64,000 nucleotides of DNA from contig MKJV01000079.1 in assembly GCA_001942185.1 (NCBI GenBank), positions 278,001 through 342,000 on the forward strand. Direction: 5' to 3'. Origin of the DNA: Pseudonocardia sp. CNS-004. GTDB taxonomy: Bacteria; Actinomycetota; Actinomycetes; Mycobacteriales; Pseudonocardiaceae. Position numbers and translations under genes: made by a program. The notes below the pieces were generated by a model. That model saw only the letters and a program-made list of their open reading frames with translations, did no database searches and had not been told where the DNA came from. Of this stretch, positions 25,593 through 36,659 are shown piece by piece; positions within the stretch are counted from its first letter, which is position 1, and each line of letters begins with the position of its first letter.

Positions 25593-26546
25593 TCAGGCGA
25601 TGGACCGGGCGATGCCGTCGAGGATGTCGTGCTCGCTCACCACGAGCTCGGCAACTCCTGCGCGCTCGTGCAGCTCGGCCGCCAGCACGTCGACGATGAG
25701 GGCGCCGCCGCCGATCACGTCGATGCGGCCGGGGGCGATCGCCCGGTGGCGGCCCCGCTCGTCACGGGACATGCCCAGCAGCTCGCCGGCGACCCGGTGC
25801 AGCTCGGTGCGCGGGAGCCGGGACAGGTGGACGGCGTCCGGGTCGTACTCGGCGAGGTTCTGCGCCACCGCGGACAGCGTGGTGATCGTGCCCGCGACGC
25901 CGACCCAGGTGCGCACGCCGTCGACGGGCACGGCGGCGAAGGCCTCGTCGAGGACGCTCGTGGCCAGCTCGCGGGCCTGCGCCACCTCGTCCGCCGCCGG
26001 CGGGTCGCCGTGCAGGCACCGCTCGGTGATCCGCACGCTGCCGATGTCGACCGAGCGGGCGGCGCGGATCGCCACCTCGTCGGTCTCGAGCGTGCCGACC
26101 ACCAGCTCGGTGGACCCGCCGCCGACGTCGACCACGACGAACGGGCCGTCGTCGGGGTCGAGGTCGCCGACCGCTCCGGTGAAGGAGAGCTGCGCCTCCT
26201 CGTCCCCGGAGATCACCTCGGCCTCCACCCCGAGGGTGGTGCGGACCATCCCGAAGAACTCGTCGCGGTTGCGCGCGTCGCGGGTGGCGCTGGTGGCGAC
26301 CATCCGGACGCGCTCCGCGCCCTTGCGCAGGAGCACCGCCGTGTAGTCGGCGAGAGCGGCCCGGGTGCGTTCGAGGGCCTCCGGGCGCAGCTCGCCGGTG
26401 GCGTCGACGCCCTGGCCGAGCCGGACGATCCGGGTCTCGCGGTGCACGTCGCGCAGCGCGAGCGCGCCGTCGAACCCGGTGGTCACGTCGGCGACCAGGA
26501 GGCGTATCGAGTTCGTCCCGCAGTCGATGGCGGCCACGCGCGGCAT
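25593..26546 (-). CDS. Ppx/GppA exopolyphosphatase-family phosphatase
   Basis: 317 residues, ASKHA fold. The phosphate-1 loop AAIDCGTNSIRLLVAD opens the protein at ATG 26546; the phosphate-2/glycine motif FVVVDVGGGSTELVVG and the VGVAGTITTLSAV segment follow. It hydrolyses polyphosphate and/or pppGpp. The short form, with no C-terminal HD domain, matches actinobacterial Ppx1. In many actinobacteria such a gene sits close to enolase, ftsB and DUF501; here that block lies about 8 kb away. Confidence 0.92.
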   Translation of the reverse strand: MPRVAAIDCGTNSIRLLVADVTTGFDGALALRDVHRETRIVRLGQGVDATGELRPEALERTRAALADYTAVLLRKGAERVRMVATSATRDARNRDEFFGMVRTTLGVEAEVISGDEEAQLSFTGAVGDLDPDDGPFVVVDVGGGSTELVVGTLETDEVAIRAARSVDIGSVRITERCLHGDPPAADEVAQARELATSVLDEAFAAVPVDGVRTWVGVAGTITTLSAVAQNLAEYDPDAVHLSRLPRTELHRVAGELLGMSRDERGRHRAIAPGRIDVIGGGALIVDVLAAELHERAGVAELVVSEHDILDGIARSIA

Positions 26547-26646
26547 GCGTTCTCCTCGTCGATGTCCCGGGGACGGCGTGCCCACACCGTACGGGCCGGG
26601 CGGCCCCCGCGGCCCTGCAATGCGCCACACGCCGTTGACACATCAC

Positions 26647-26694
26647 GGAAATCGAAATACTTTTGCCGCCCCGAAACTCCTGGAAATCGAAATA
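26647..26694 (+). promoter_or_regulatory. direct repeats GGAAATCGAAATA in an AT-rich promoter island
   Basis: Two exact 13-base copies (26647-26659 and 26682-26694) start 35 bp apart; each contains GAAAtcGAAA, and a third GAAA (CCGAAACTCC) lies between them. The island is far poorer in GC than its surroundings and lies directly upstream of the putative glycoside hydrolase gene, so it is a likely operator and promoter region. Confidence 0.55.
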
Positions 26695-26699
26695 ACTCG

Positions 26700-28805
26700 A
26701 TGGAGAGTCGACCGGCCGTGAGCCTCGCCAGCCCCATCCCCGCAGCCATGGACCAGCCGACGCCACGCTGGTGGTCGCGATCGTTCCGGATGTTCCAGAC
26801 CAACCTCCGGGAGATCGACGCCGGCCTGGACGTGGAACGCACGCTCGACGCCATCCAGGAAACCGGCGCCGACACCTGGCTCGTCAACGCGGGCGGGATC
26901 CTCTCCGTGGTACCCCACCGACCTGCCGTTCCAGACCCGCAACCCGCACCTGGCGCAGCGCCCCGGAGGCGACCTGCTCGGTGACGCCGTTTCGGCGGCG
27001 CATTCCCGCGGCGTCCGCGTGATGGCACGCATGGACTTCTCCAAGGTGCCGCTCACGCTGGCCGAGCAGCACCCCGAATGGGCGTTCGTGAGCCCGGGCG
27101 GCGGGTGGCAGGTCTACAACGGGCTGGTCAGCATGACCCCGACCGGCGCGTACTACCAGGACCGCAGCCTCGACATCCTGGACGAGGTGATCGACCGCTA
27201 CCCGGTCGACGGCTTCTTCTTCAACTGGTTCGGCTTCAGCGAGGTCGACTACGAGGGCCGCTACCGGGGCGTCTGCCACGCGGAGTCGACGCGCAGGGCG
27301 TTCCGCGCCGAGACCGGGCTGGACACGCTCCCGGACGGCCCGGACTCGGCGCACTACGCGGTGTGGCGACAGTTCGCCGACGGCGTGGTGGAGCGGCTGA
27401 CCGGCCGCATCCGCGACCGCATCCGCGGCCGCCGCCCCGACGCCGGGCTCATCCTGGGCCGCAGCGCCGACATCCGGTTCCACGAGGCCGGCAACGCCGT
27501 CGGCCGCGAGTTCTGGCACCAGGCCACCTCCGAGGCGGTCAGCGCGCTGCGGGCCGCGGCGCCCACCGTGCCGGTGCTGGTCAACTCCGTCGCCTTCCTC
27601 GACATGCCCTACCGGATGGCAGGCGAGCAGCCCGAAGCGTTCGCGCAGTACCTGGAGCAGACGGTCGCGCGTGGCGGCAACCCGTCGATCTCCGTGATGG
27701 GCCCTCCCGGGGCGGTCCCCTACCCCGGCGTGGCGGCGGCCGCGAGGTGATGCGCTTCCACCGCGACCACAGCCTGCTCTACGACGGGCTGGCACCGTGC
27801 GCCGTCACGGGGCTCGTCCGCCCGGTGCGCGGCGAGGCGGGCCGGGAGCGCCACGACGAGGTGGTCTCCGAGTTCCGCGGGCTGTTCGCGGCGCTGCAGG
27901 AGCGGCACGTGCCGTTCGACGTCGTCCCCGCCGAGGCGATCACCGCGATGGCCGGTGCCGGCCTCGACCGCTACCGCCTGCTGGTCGTGCCCGACGCCGG
28001 GCCGCTCGACACCGACACGGCCCGCGCCCTCGACGCATGGGTCGCCGGTGGCGGGCGGCTGCTGGCCACCGGTGCCACGGCGATCGGCGCGGACGGGCAG
28101 GTGCAGCTGGACTGCCTGCCGGGAGAGCGGGCGACCGCGGAGCTGGCCGGTCCCGACGCCCTGCGCTCGACGTTCGTCGCCGCGGGCCCCCGCAGCGAAG
28201 ATGCGGACGTGCCTATCGGCGTGCGCGCGCCGGTCGTCCCGCTGCACGGGCGCCGCCACGAGATGACGTGGCGGCGCGACGCCGAGCCCCACCTCGCCGT
28301 GCTGGGCCGCGCGCCGTTCGGACCGCCGGAGCTCGCGTACGGCAACGCGCCGACGGGCGAGCCGGGCTACGCCGTGCGCCGGACGGGTGCGGGCGTCGCG
28401 GCGCAGATCCCGTGGAGCGTCGGCCGGGCGTACCGCGAGCTGGGCGTGACGGCGCTGCGCGACCTCGCGGTCGGGGTGGCCGTCGACCTGCTCGACGGCG
28501 CCGAGCGCCTCTCCGCCGATCTCCCGGAGCAGGTGGAGCTCACCGTCGGCCGCAGCGGCGCCGCCACCGTCGTGCACCTGCTGAACCAGACCGGGGTGCG
28601 CCGGGCCGGCATGCTCGCGCCCGTCACCGTGCACGGCGGGGTGCTGCGGATCCGGAACACGCACCGGCCGCTGCTCGTGCGTGCGCTGGTGGCGGGGATG
28701 GAGTGCCGGGTGCGCACCGAGGTGGACGGCACCGCGACGATCGCGGTGCCGCCGATCCGGCGGTTCGAGGTGCTGGAGGTGTGGGAGCTGCCTGCGCAGC
28801 CCTGA
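26700..28805 (+). CDS. putative glycoside hydrolase with trimerisation-like domain, frame breaks near 26,907 and 27,740
   Basis: About 700 residues. The N-terminal barrel-like domain has WWSRSFRMFQTNLREIDAGLD, TRNPHLAQRPGGDLLGDAV, a DGFFFNWFGFSEVDYEG active-site-like strand and RGVCHAESTRRAF. The middle is a glutaminase-like fold (YRLLVVPDAGPLDTDTARAL) as in beta-galactosidase trimerisation domains. This matches hypothetical glycosyl-hydrolase (GHL6-like) proteins acting on unknown sugars. One base is inserted at CTCTCCGTGG and one is lost near GCGGCCGCGAGG. There is no secretion signal. The start is ATG 26700 or 26748. Confidence 0.65.
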
Positions 28806-28862
28806 GGCCGATCGGGCGTGCGACGCCCCTCTTCGGCGCTCCCCCGGCGCTACGCTGCCCGG

Positions 28863-30547
28863 GTGGCCGATCTGCGCACGCAACAGGTGGTCCGGGAGGT
28901 AGCGGGCGATCGCACCGGGTTCCCACCTCCCGGTGCCGACCACGCCACCCACCGCGTCGAGAACCAGCCGCCGCCGCTCGCGGGTCACGACCCGCTCGCG
29001 AGCGACCCGGCGCTCTCGGAGGCGGTCGACCGGGAGGGCGCGGCGGACGCGCTGCCCGCGCTTCACCAGCTCGGTGCGCTCGTCGCGTCGGAGGAGGCCC
29101 GGGAACACGCCCGCCTCGCCGACGCCCACCGGCCGGTACTGCACACCCACGACCGGTACGGCCACCGCATCGACGAGGTCGAGTTCCATCCCTCGTGGCA
29201 CTGGCTCATGCGCACGTCGGTGGGCTGGGGCCTGCACGGGGCGCCGTGGGTGGCCGAGCCGGGCACGGCGCCCACGTCGCGCGCGCCGCGGGCTTCTACC
29301 TCATGAGCCAGCTCGAGCCCGGGCACGGGTGCCCGATCTCCATGACGTACGCGGCGGTGCCCGCGCTGCGCCACGACCCGACGCTCGCACAGCGCTACGA
29401 GCCGGGCCTGCGCGCCACGACGTACGAGTTCGGGCCGGCCGAGCCCTCGACGAAGTCCGGCCTGCTCGCCGGGATGTCGATGACGGAGAAGCAGGGCGGC
29501 TCCGACGTGCGCGCCGGCACCACCACGGCCACCGTCACCTCCGACGGCACCTATCGGCTCGTCGGCCACAAGTGGTTCACCTCGGCGCCGATGAACGACC
29601 TGTTCCTCACGCTGGCGCAGGCACCGGGCGGGCTCACCTGCTTCGTGCTGCCCAGGGTGCTGCCCGACGGCACCCGCAACGCGATCCTGTTGCAGCGGCT
29701 CAAGGACAAGCTCGGCAACCGGTCCAACGCGTCCGCGGAGATCGAGTACGCCGGGGCGACCGGGTGGCGCCTCGGCGACGAGGGCCGGGGCGTGCAGACG
29801 ATCATCGAAATGGTGTCGATGACGCGGCTCGACTGCGTGCTCGGCTCGGCCGCGCTCACCAGAGCGGCGCTCAGCGAGGCCGCCCACCACGTGGCGCACC
29901 GCAGCGCATTCGGCACCCGGCTCGCCGACGCGCCGCTCATGCAGGCCGTGATCGCCGATCTCGCGCTGGAGTCCGAGGCCGCCACGGCACTGGCGATCCG
30001 CCTCGCGGGCGCGGTCGACCGTGAGGAGCGGCTGCTGCTGCGACTCGCCCTCCCCGCCGCCAAGTACCTGGTGTGCAAGCGGGCGCCTGCCGTGGTCGCA
30101 GAGGCGCTCGAATGCCTGGGAGGCAACGGCTACGTCGAGGACTCCGGCATGCCACGGCTCTACCGCGAGGCGCCGCTGAACTCGATCTGGGAGGGCTCGG
30201 GCAACGTCACCGCGCTCGACGTACTGCGCGCCGTCTCGCGCGAGCCCGACTCCGTCGACGCCGTGTTCGCCGAGATCGAGTCGGCGTCCGGGCACGACTC
30301 GTGGTTCGACCGCGGCGTCCGCGAGCTGCGCACCGAGCTGCGCGGCCGCGAGGAACGCCGGGCACGCAGGCTGGCCGAGATGCTCGCGCTGTGCCTGCAG
30401 GGCTCGCTGCTGCTGCGCCACGCCCCGGAGGAGGTGGCGCGCGCGTTCGTCGCGAGCCGCTTCCTCCCCGACGGCCCATGGCGCACGTCCGGCACGCTGC
30501 CGGCCGAGGCGCAGACCGCCGAACTGGTGGCGCGCGTGACTCCCTGA
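28863..30547 (+). CDS. AidB-like acyl-CoA dehydrogenase, frameshifted near 29,260
   Basis: Flavoprotein of about 560 residues. The AidB-specific N-terminus (ATHRVENQPPPLAGHDPLAS) is in the first frame. After one lost base the dehydrogenase core resumes with ARAAGFYLMSQLEPGHGCPISM, GMSMTEKQGGSDVRAGT (FAD/substrate loop), RSNASAEIEYAGA and the terminal ECLGGNGYVEDSGMPRLYRE and NSIWEGSGNV blocks. The AidB family binds DNA in E. coli and may be an isovaleryl-CoA-type dehydrogenase; the substrate here is unknown. The start is GTG 28863. Confidence 0.87.
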
Positions 30548-30575
30548 GCCCTCGCCCGGGCGTCAGCCTCGTTGG

Positions 30576-30622
30576 ACGAGCGGCACGTTCGTACGCACCT
30601 ATCGGTCGAGAGTGCCGCTCGT
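30576..30622. terminator. 11-bp inverted repeat between convergent genes
   Basis: ACGAGCGGCAC (30576-30586) pairs exactly with GTGCCGCTCGT (30612-30622) around a 25-base loop. It lies just past the acyl-CoA dehydrogenase and covers the last codons of the convergent ridA-type gene, so it probably ends both transcripts. Confidence 0.55.
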
Positions 30623-31101
30623 ACGATCGTCACTCGCGGCAGGCGCCACCTGCACGACCGCCTCGATCTCGACGGCGATGCCGACGGGCAGCTCGGCCAC
30701 GCCGATCGCCGAACGCGCTCCCCACCCGGCGTCGCCGAGCACCTCGATGAGCAGCTCGGAGCAGCCGTCGATCACCTGCGGCGCTTGGGTGAACCCGGGC
30801 GCCGCGTTGACCATCCCGAACACCTCGACCACCCGCCGCACGCGGTGCAACGAGCCGAGCTCGGCGGTCAGCATCGCGAGGATCTGCAGGCCGGTGAGGC
30901 GGGCGGCCTCCCGGGCGGCGTCCAGGTCGAGGTCGCGGCCCACCTTGCCGGTCACGACGGTGCCGTCCGGACGCACCGGGCCGGTCCCGGAGAGGTACAC
31001 CAGGTCGCCGACCTGCGCAGCCGGGACGTACCGGCCATGGGCGGGAAGGGTTCCGGCAGCGTGATGCCGAGGCGGCGGAGTCGTCCGTCGATCGTGGTCA
31101 C
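30599..31101 (-). CDS. RidA/YjgF-family enamine deaminase, frameshifted near 31,042
   Basis: About 167 residues. RidA proteins hydrolyse reactive enamine/imine intermediates such as 2-aminoacrylate. After GTG 31101 the first frame gives VTTIDGRLRRLGITLPEPF, then one lost base, then PAHGRYVPAAQVGDLVYLSGTGP and the terminal VAELPVGIAVEIEAVV strand. The long YjgF subfamily (about 155-165 residues) fits. No partner gene suggests a pathway. It is divergent from the flavin hydroxylase at 31302. Confidence 0.82.
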
Positions 31102-31256
31102 TGACCCTCCCCCGGGATGGGGCAGGATTCCTCGCCCTCGGTGGACTGGATGTCCGGGCCCGCCGGGTTACGCGCACGAATGATCCGCTCGGCGATGCAG
31201 ACCATGTGGCCGGGCCAACACCCGTTGACATCGAAGGGCGATGTGCCTATGTTTGC

Positions 31257-31282
31257 CAACAGACGTTGACCAACATATGTTG
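31257..31282. promoter_or_regulatory. tandem CAAC-N4-GTTG palindromes upstream of a flavin hydroxylase
   Basis: CAAC-AGAC-GTTG (31257-31268) and CAAC-ATAT-GTTG (31271-31282) start 14 bp apart. A further GTTGAC lies at about 31223. The pair ends 19 bp before ATG 31302, with GGAGG between, so a bound repressor would block transcription. The spacing and half-sites suit a MarR- or TetR-type dimer. Confidence 0.55.
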
Positions 31283-31301
31283 ACAATCTGGAGGGCACAC
31301 C

Positions 31302-32765
31302 ATGTCACCCACTGCCACCACCACCGACGTCCTGGTCGTCGGCGCGGGACCGACCGGACTCCTGCTGGCCGGGGATCTGGCCGAGGCGGGCCTCGAGGTC
31401 GTACTCGTCGAGCGCCGCCCGCACAAGGTCAGCAACCTGTCCCGGGCGCTCGTCGTGCACGCCCGGGTACTGGAGCAGTTCGACGCCCGCGGCATCGCCG
31501 AGGAGGTCGTGGCGACGGGGCACCCCATCGACCGGCTGGCACTGTTCGAGGCAGCCCGGCTCAACCCGTCGCGCCTGCCCACCCGCTACCCGTTCGTCCT
31601 GTTCACCCCGCAGTACGAGGTGGAGAAGGTGCTGGAGCGCCGGGCCCGCGACGCCGGGGTCACCTTCGTGTACGAGACCGCCGTCGTCGCCGTGGCGCAG
31701 GACGGCGAAGGCGTTACGGCCCGCACGCAGGACGCCGACGGGCAGCCCGGACCCACGTTCCGCGCGTCCTACCTGGTCGGCGCCGACGGGGTGCACAGCG
31801 CGATCCGGCCCGCCATCGGCCAGACCTTCCCCGGTGACACGATCCTCAGCTCGCTGATCCTGGCCGACGTCCGGCTCGCCGAGTCACCGGACCGGCCCTT
31901 CGTCGTGAACGCGGTGCCGGACGGGTTCGCCCTGCTCACCGAGATGGGCGACGGCCTGTACCGGGTGACCGGGTGGAACCGGCACCACCAGCTCCCCGAC
32001 GACGCGCCGCTGGAGGCCGACGAGGTGAAGGAGCTGCTGCGGATGAACTTCGGCACCGACTACGGCGTGACCGAGATCCCGTGGATGTCCCGGTTCCACA
32101 GCGACGAGCGCCAGGCCCCGGCCTACCGCGTCGGGCGGGTGTTCCTCGCCGGTGACGCCGCGCACGTGCACTCGCCTGCCGGCGCGATGGGCATGAACAC
32201 CGGCCTCCAGGACGCCGCCAACCTGAGCTGGAAGCTGGTGGCCGTGCTGCGCGACGGAGCCGACGACCGGCTGCTGGACACCTACCAGGCCGAACGGCAC
32301 GCGGTCGGCAAGCTGGTGCTGCGGATGAGCGGGACGCTCGTGCGCGCCGCGCTGCTCCGCGGCAGGATCGCCCGGCTGCTGCGCCGCGCGGCCGGCACCC
32401 TCGTCAGCAACTTCCGCCCGCTGGCCGACAAGGCCGCGTCCATGATCACCGGGATCGGGATCGCCTACAAGGCCCCACGCGGCGCGCACGAGCTGACCGG
32501 GAAGCGCGCCCCCGACATCCACTTGGCGGAGGGGCGCCTGAACGAGCTCCAGCGCGGCGGCAGGTTCGTGCTGATCACCCCGGCCGGCCAGGACGCGGAC
32601 GTACCCGGCCACGTCGTCCACGCCCACTGGGCGAGCGACCGGCGCACCACCGCCCTCGTCCGCCCCGACGGCTACTTCGCCTGGGCCACCGACCACCTCG
32701 ACGAGCAGAGCCTCCGCACCGCGCTGGCCACCTGGGCCGGCACCGCGGCCGGGTCGGGCGTCTAA
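31302..32765 (+). CDS. FAD-dependent aromatic hydroxylase (PheA/TfdB/MhpA type)
   Basis: 487 residues, intact. FAD motif VLVVGAGPTGLLLAGDLAEAG at residues 10-30; ERRPHKVSNLSRALVVHARVLE; the DG fingerprint YLVGADGVHSAIRPAIG; and the GD flavin-contact motif RVFLAGDAAHVHSPAGAMG with MNTGLQDAANLSWKL. The C-terminal thioredoxin-like domain (about 380-487) is present, as in phenol hydroxylase-like enzymes and polyketide hydroxylases. Substrate unknown. It ends 4 bases into the convergent DHFR-like gene. Confidence 0.9.
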   Translation: MSPTATTTDVLVVGAGPTGLLLAGDLAEAGLEVVLVERRPHKVSNLSRALVVHARVLEQFDARGIAEEVVATGHPIDRLALFEAARLNPSRLPTRYPFVLFTPQYEVEKVLERRARDAGVTFVYETAVVAVAQDGEGVTARTQDADGQPGPTFRASYLVGADGVHSAIRPAIGQTFPGDTILSSLILADVRLAESPDRPFVVNAVPDGFALLTEMGDGLYRVTGWNRHHQLPDDAPLEADEVKELLRMNFGTDYGVTEIPWMSRFHSDERQAPAYRVGRVFLAGDAAHVHSPAGAMGMNTGLQDAANLSWKLVAVLRDGADDRLLDTYQAERHAVGKLVLRMSGTLVRAALLRGRIARLLRRAAGTLVSNFRPLADKAASMITGIGIAYKAPRGAHELTGKRAPDIHLAEGRLNELQRGGRFVLITPAGQDADVPGHVVHAHWASDRRTTALVRPDGYFAWATDHLDEQSLRTALATWAGTAAGSGV

Positions 32766-33312
32766 GGGACTGCGGTGGGGCGGTAGGCGTGGACGACGGC
32801 GCCGGTGGCGATGACCTTGGTGTCGAGGAGCTCGACGGTGCCGGTGCTGGCGGGACGGAACAGCGGCTCGCCGCCGCCCTTGATGACGGGGCAGGTGCAG
32901 ATCCGGTACTCGTCGAGCAGACCGGCCGCGGCGAGGGCGTCGGTCAGCCGGCCGGTGCCCCAGATGATGATGTCGCCGCCATCGGCCTTCTTCAGCCGAC
33001 CGACCTCGTCCAGCAGGTCGGGGCCGGGGATGACCACGGTCGGATCCCACGCCGCGGTGTCGACCGGCTGGGAGGCGACGACGTACTTGGTGATCGAGTT
33101 GACATGGTCCGCGAAGGGGTTGCCACCCCTGGTGGGCCAGGCCTGTGCCATGCCTTCGTAGGTGATGCGGCCGAGCAGCAGCGCGTCGGCGGCGAGCGTC
33201 ATCTCGAGTCCGTAGGCCTGCAGTTCCGCGTCGGAGTACTGGAACGACCACTCGTGCGGGGCGCGATGTAGCCGTCGAGCGTGGCATGGGTAAAGGTGAT
33301 GATCTTGCGCAC
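32762..33312 (-). CDS. dihydrofolate reductase-family (RibD C-terminal-like) protein, frameshifted near 33,260
   Basis: About 183 residues. The start GTG 33312 gives VRKIITFTHATLDGYIAP, then one base is lost before HEWSF; the rest is continuous: LLLGRITYEGMAQAWPTRGG, VVIPGPDLLDEVGRLKK, DIIIWGTGRLTDALAAAGLLDEYR. This is the actinobacterial YyaP/YwjB-like reductase family, which uses NADPH on unknown pteridine-like substrates. It is convergent with the hydroxylase, with a 4-bp overlap. Confidence 0.82.
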
Positions 33313-33403
33313 GGCAGGTTCCTCCCGGTCGGTGCCGAGGAACCTGTCAGACCGAGCATGATCCGACAAGATTGATTCGCGCCGTTCGGCACCGGATTCT
33401 TGC

Positions 33404-33615
33404 CTACGCCAGCACGCGGCGGAGCAGGTCGAGGAGGGTGCGTCGTTCCTCGGCCGAGAGGGGCGCCAGCAGCTCCTCGTTGGCCCGCTCCACCACTGGC
33501 ACGAGGTCGGCGACGAGGGCGCGGCCGGCGTCGGTGAGCGCGACGTGCCGGCGCCTGCGGTCGGCCGGATCGCGCCTGCGGACCACCAGGTCCCGACCCT
33601 CGATCGACCGGCGCG
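33404..33615 (-). pseudogene. remnant of a MarR-family regulator (C-terminal third only)
   Basis: Only the wing and last helices remain: RDLVVRRRDPADRRRRHVALTDAG, then LVADLVPVVERANEELLAPLSAEERRTLLDLLRRVL. The DADRR-type wing is diagnostic of MarR. The dimer helices and recognition helix are absent; upstream the frame runs into the 3' end of the DUF501 gene without a start signal. It looks like a deletion remnant. The CAAC-N4-GTTG operators 2 kb away could once have been its target, but that is speculative. Confidence 0.6.
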
Positions 33616-34112
33616 TCAGGGCGTGACGCAGGGGCCCGCCCGCCACCAGTCGCCGACCTCGGCCAGCGCCTCGTCGCCGAACGGGTTCACACCCGGGCCG
33701 GCGGCGAGCGCATGAGCGGCGCAGACGTGCAGGCACTTGACGCGCACGGGCATACCGCCCGCGCTGACGTCGGTGCCGAGCGGTTCGATCGCGTCCCGCT
33801 CGGCGAGGTACGCATCATGGCGCGGCGGTAGGCGTCGGCGAGCTCGGGATCGTCGGCGAGCCGCTCGGTCATCTCCCGCATCCGCCCGTCGGCCTCGAGC
33901 CCGCCCAGGCGCGAGTTCAACCGCGAGCAGGTCAGGTAGTAGAGGGTGGGGAACGGGGTGCCGTCCTCCAGGCGTGGCGAGGTCGTCAGCACCGCGGGCA
34001 GCCCGCACGGGCACCGGTACGCCACCCCGCGCACCGCGCGCGGCTTGCGCCCCAGCTGGGCGGTGACGGCCTCGATGTCCGCCTCCGCGATCTGTTCCTG
34101 CTGTTCCTGCAC
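33616..34112 (-). CDS. DUF501 family protein, frameshifted near 33,820
   Basis: About 165 residues. The family is universal in actinobacteria and sits between ftsB/enolase and ppx. Seen: VAYRCPCGLPAVLTTSPRLEDGTPFPTLYYLTC with CPCG and a later cysteine, then after the break HDAYLAERDAIEPLGTDVSAGGMP and VKCLHVCAAHALAAGPGVNPFGDEAL. Conserved Cys/His residues suggest a metal site; the function is unknown. GTG 34112 overlaps the upstream ftsB-like stop by one base (TAGTG). Confidence 0.82.
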
Positions 34113-34645
34113 TACTGCTGCTCCTGCACTAGCGGCCCCTCCGCCACCTCACGCCACAACACCCGGTACCACGGGGCGCCCGCGCGCGCCGCGTCTGCGG
34201 GGTCCGGGCCGGGCGCGACCGGCAACTGCACGACGTAGGGCACCTCCCCCGGCATGACGTACCCGAGCCGGGACCGGGCCTGCGCCTCGATCTCGGCCGG
34301 GTCCGACAGCCGGGCCCGTTCCTGCTGCAGCCTCGCGACCTCGGCCGCGAGCACCTGCTGCTGCTCGGACACGGCGGCCAGCTCCTGGCGCTGCGCCACG
34401 TAGTTGCGCAGCGGCACCGCGACCGTGAGGGCGAGCGCGCACATGACCAGCGCCAGGATCGCGGCCCGCTTCGTGGAGGACAGCCCCAGGAACCCCGTGG
34501 TGGCCGCGACGACCCCACGGGCGCGGGGCGCCTTCGTCAGCTGCGGCTCGCGGGCGCGGCGGCGCGGCGCGGCGGCGCCGGACCGGCGGGGACGCGGGGT
34601 CTTGCGCGTGCGCTCCCCGCGTGCCCTCGCCCGCTCGTCCGCCAC
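34112..34645 (-). CDS. ftsB: FtsB/DivIC-like septum formation initiator
   Basis: 177 residues. A basic, disordered cytoplasmic head (1-50) precedes one membrane helix, RAAILALVMCALALTVAVPL, a leucine/glutamine coiled coil (QRQELAAVSEQQQVLAAEVARLQQERARL) and the conserved IEAQARSRLGYVMPGEVPYVV block. FtsB joins FtsL and FtsQ in the divisome to license septal peptidoglycan synthesis. The order enolase - ftsB - DUF501 is the conserved actinobacterial arrangement. GTG 34645 is the best start. Confidence 0.87.
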   Translation of the reverse strand: MADERARARGERTRKTPRPRRSGAAAPRRRAREPQLTKAPRARGVVAATTGFLGLSSTKRAAILALVMCALALTVAVPLRNYVAQRQELAAVSEQQQVLAAEVARLQQERARLSDPAEIEAQARSRLGYVMPGEVPYVVQLPVAPGPDPADAARAGAPWYRVLWREVAEGPLVQEQQ

Positions 34646-34665
34646 GTCCCGTGCCAATGCCGTGC

Positions 34666-36116
<1,451 letters not shown>

Positions 36117-36133
36117 CTAACGTAGGAACGACC

Positions 36134-36543
36134 ATGACGAGCCAGCCAGCATCCGACGGCCTGTTCGAGTCGTTCCGCCGCGCGAGATGTTGATCGCGCG
36201 CAGCCGGCCACTCGATGCGTTGCAGGCGCTCACCCCGGTACTGGAGAGCCAGCCCAACGACGCGTCCGTGCAACTGCTCGCGGGTCGCGCCTACCTCAAC
36301 TCGGCCCAGCTGCGGCGGGCGGAGGCGGCTTTCGTCCGGGTGATCGACCTCGATCCGTCCGACCACTACGCGCGCTTCGCGCTCGGGAAGGCGTTGCAGC
36401 GCCAGGGCCGGCTCGCCGAGGCGCTCGCACAGCTGAAGATGGCGGCCGCGATGGACCCGCGCCCGGAGTACCAGGAGGCGCTCGGCGAGTTGCGCGCGCG
36501 GATGGCGGTCAACGGTGACCGCGATCCGGGTGAACCGGACTGA
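36134..36543 (+). CDS. tetratricopeptide-repeat protein, frameshifted near 36,184
   Basis: About 137 residues. ATG 36134 gives TSQPASDGLFESFRRA, then one lost base, then EMLIARSRPLDALQALTPVL. Three TPR units follow: NDASVQLLAGRAYLNSAQLRRAEAAF, HYARFALGKALQRQGRLAEAL and a terminal YQEALGELRA. TPRs mediate protein contacts; the partner is unknown. It is divergent from enolase over 170 bp. Confidence 0.75.
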
Positions 36544-36607
36544 GCCGACAAAACCACTCCCCAGCTGCAGCGATGTGGTCCGGCTGACCCTTCCACCGTG
36601 GGTGAAC

Positions 36608-36644
36608 GCAGGCTAGCCTCACCGAGCTACTGGTCAGCCTGACC
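36608..36644. promoter_or_regulatory. two iron-box-like sites (IdeR/DmdR type) upstream of efeUOB
   Basis: GCAGGCTAGCCTCACCGAG (36608-36626) and the perfect palindrome GGTCAG-C-CTGACC (36632-36644) both fit the AGGnnAGnCTnnCC core of actinobacterial iron boxes. They lie 15-52 bp upstream of the efeU start. Iron-dependent repression is expected by family knowledge. Confidence 0.6.
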
Positions 36645-36659
36645 TCAGGGGAGCAAGGT

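Noticed and set aside
25465..25595. Possible CRISPR array from repeated GCGACTCG units
   Set aside because: Units are short, palindromic, unevenly spaced and vary in sequence; no cas genes occur nearby.
24612..26600. Upstream part of the frame leading into the glycoside hydrolase
   Set aside because: Antisense to uracil-DNA glycosylase and Ppx/GppA genes; the real protein begins at about 26,700.
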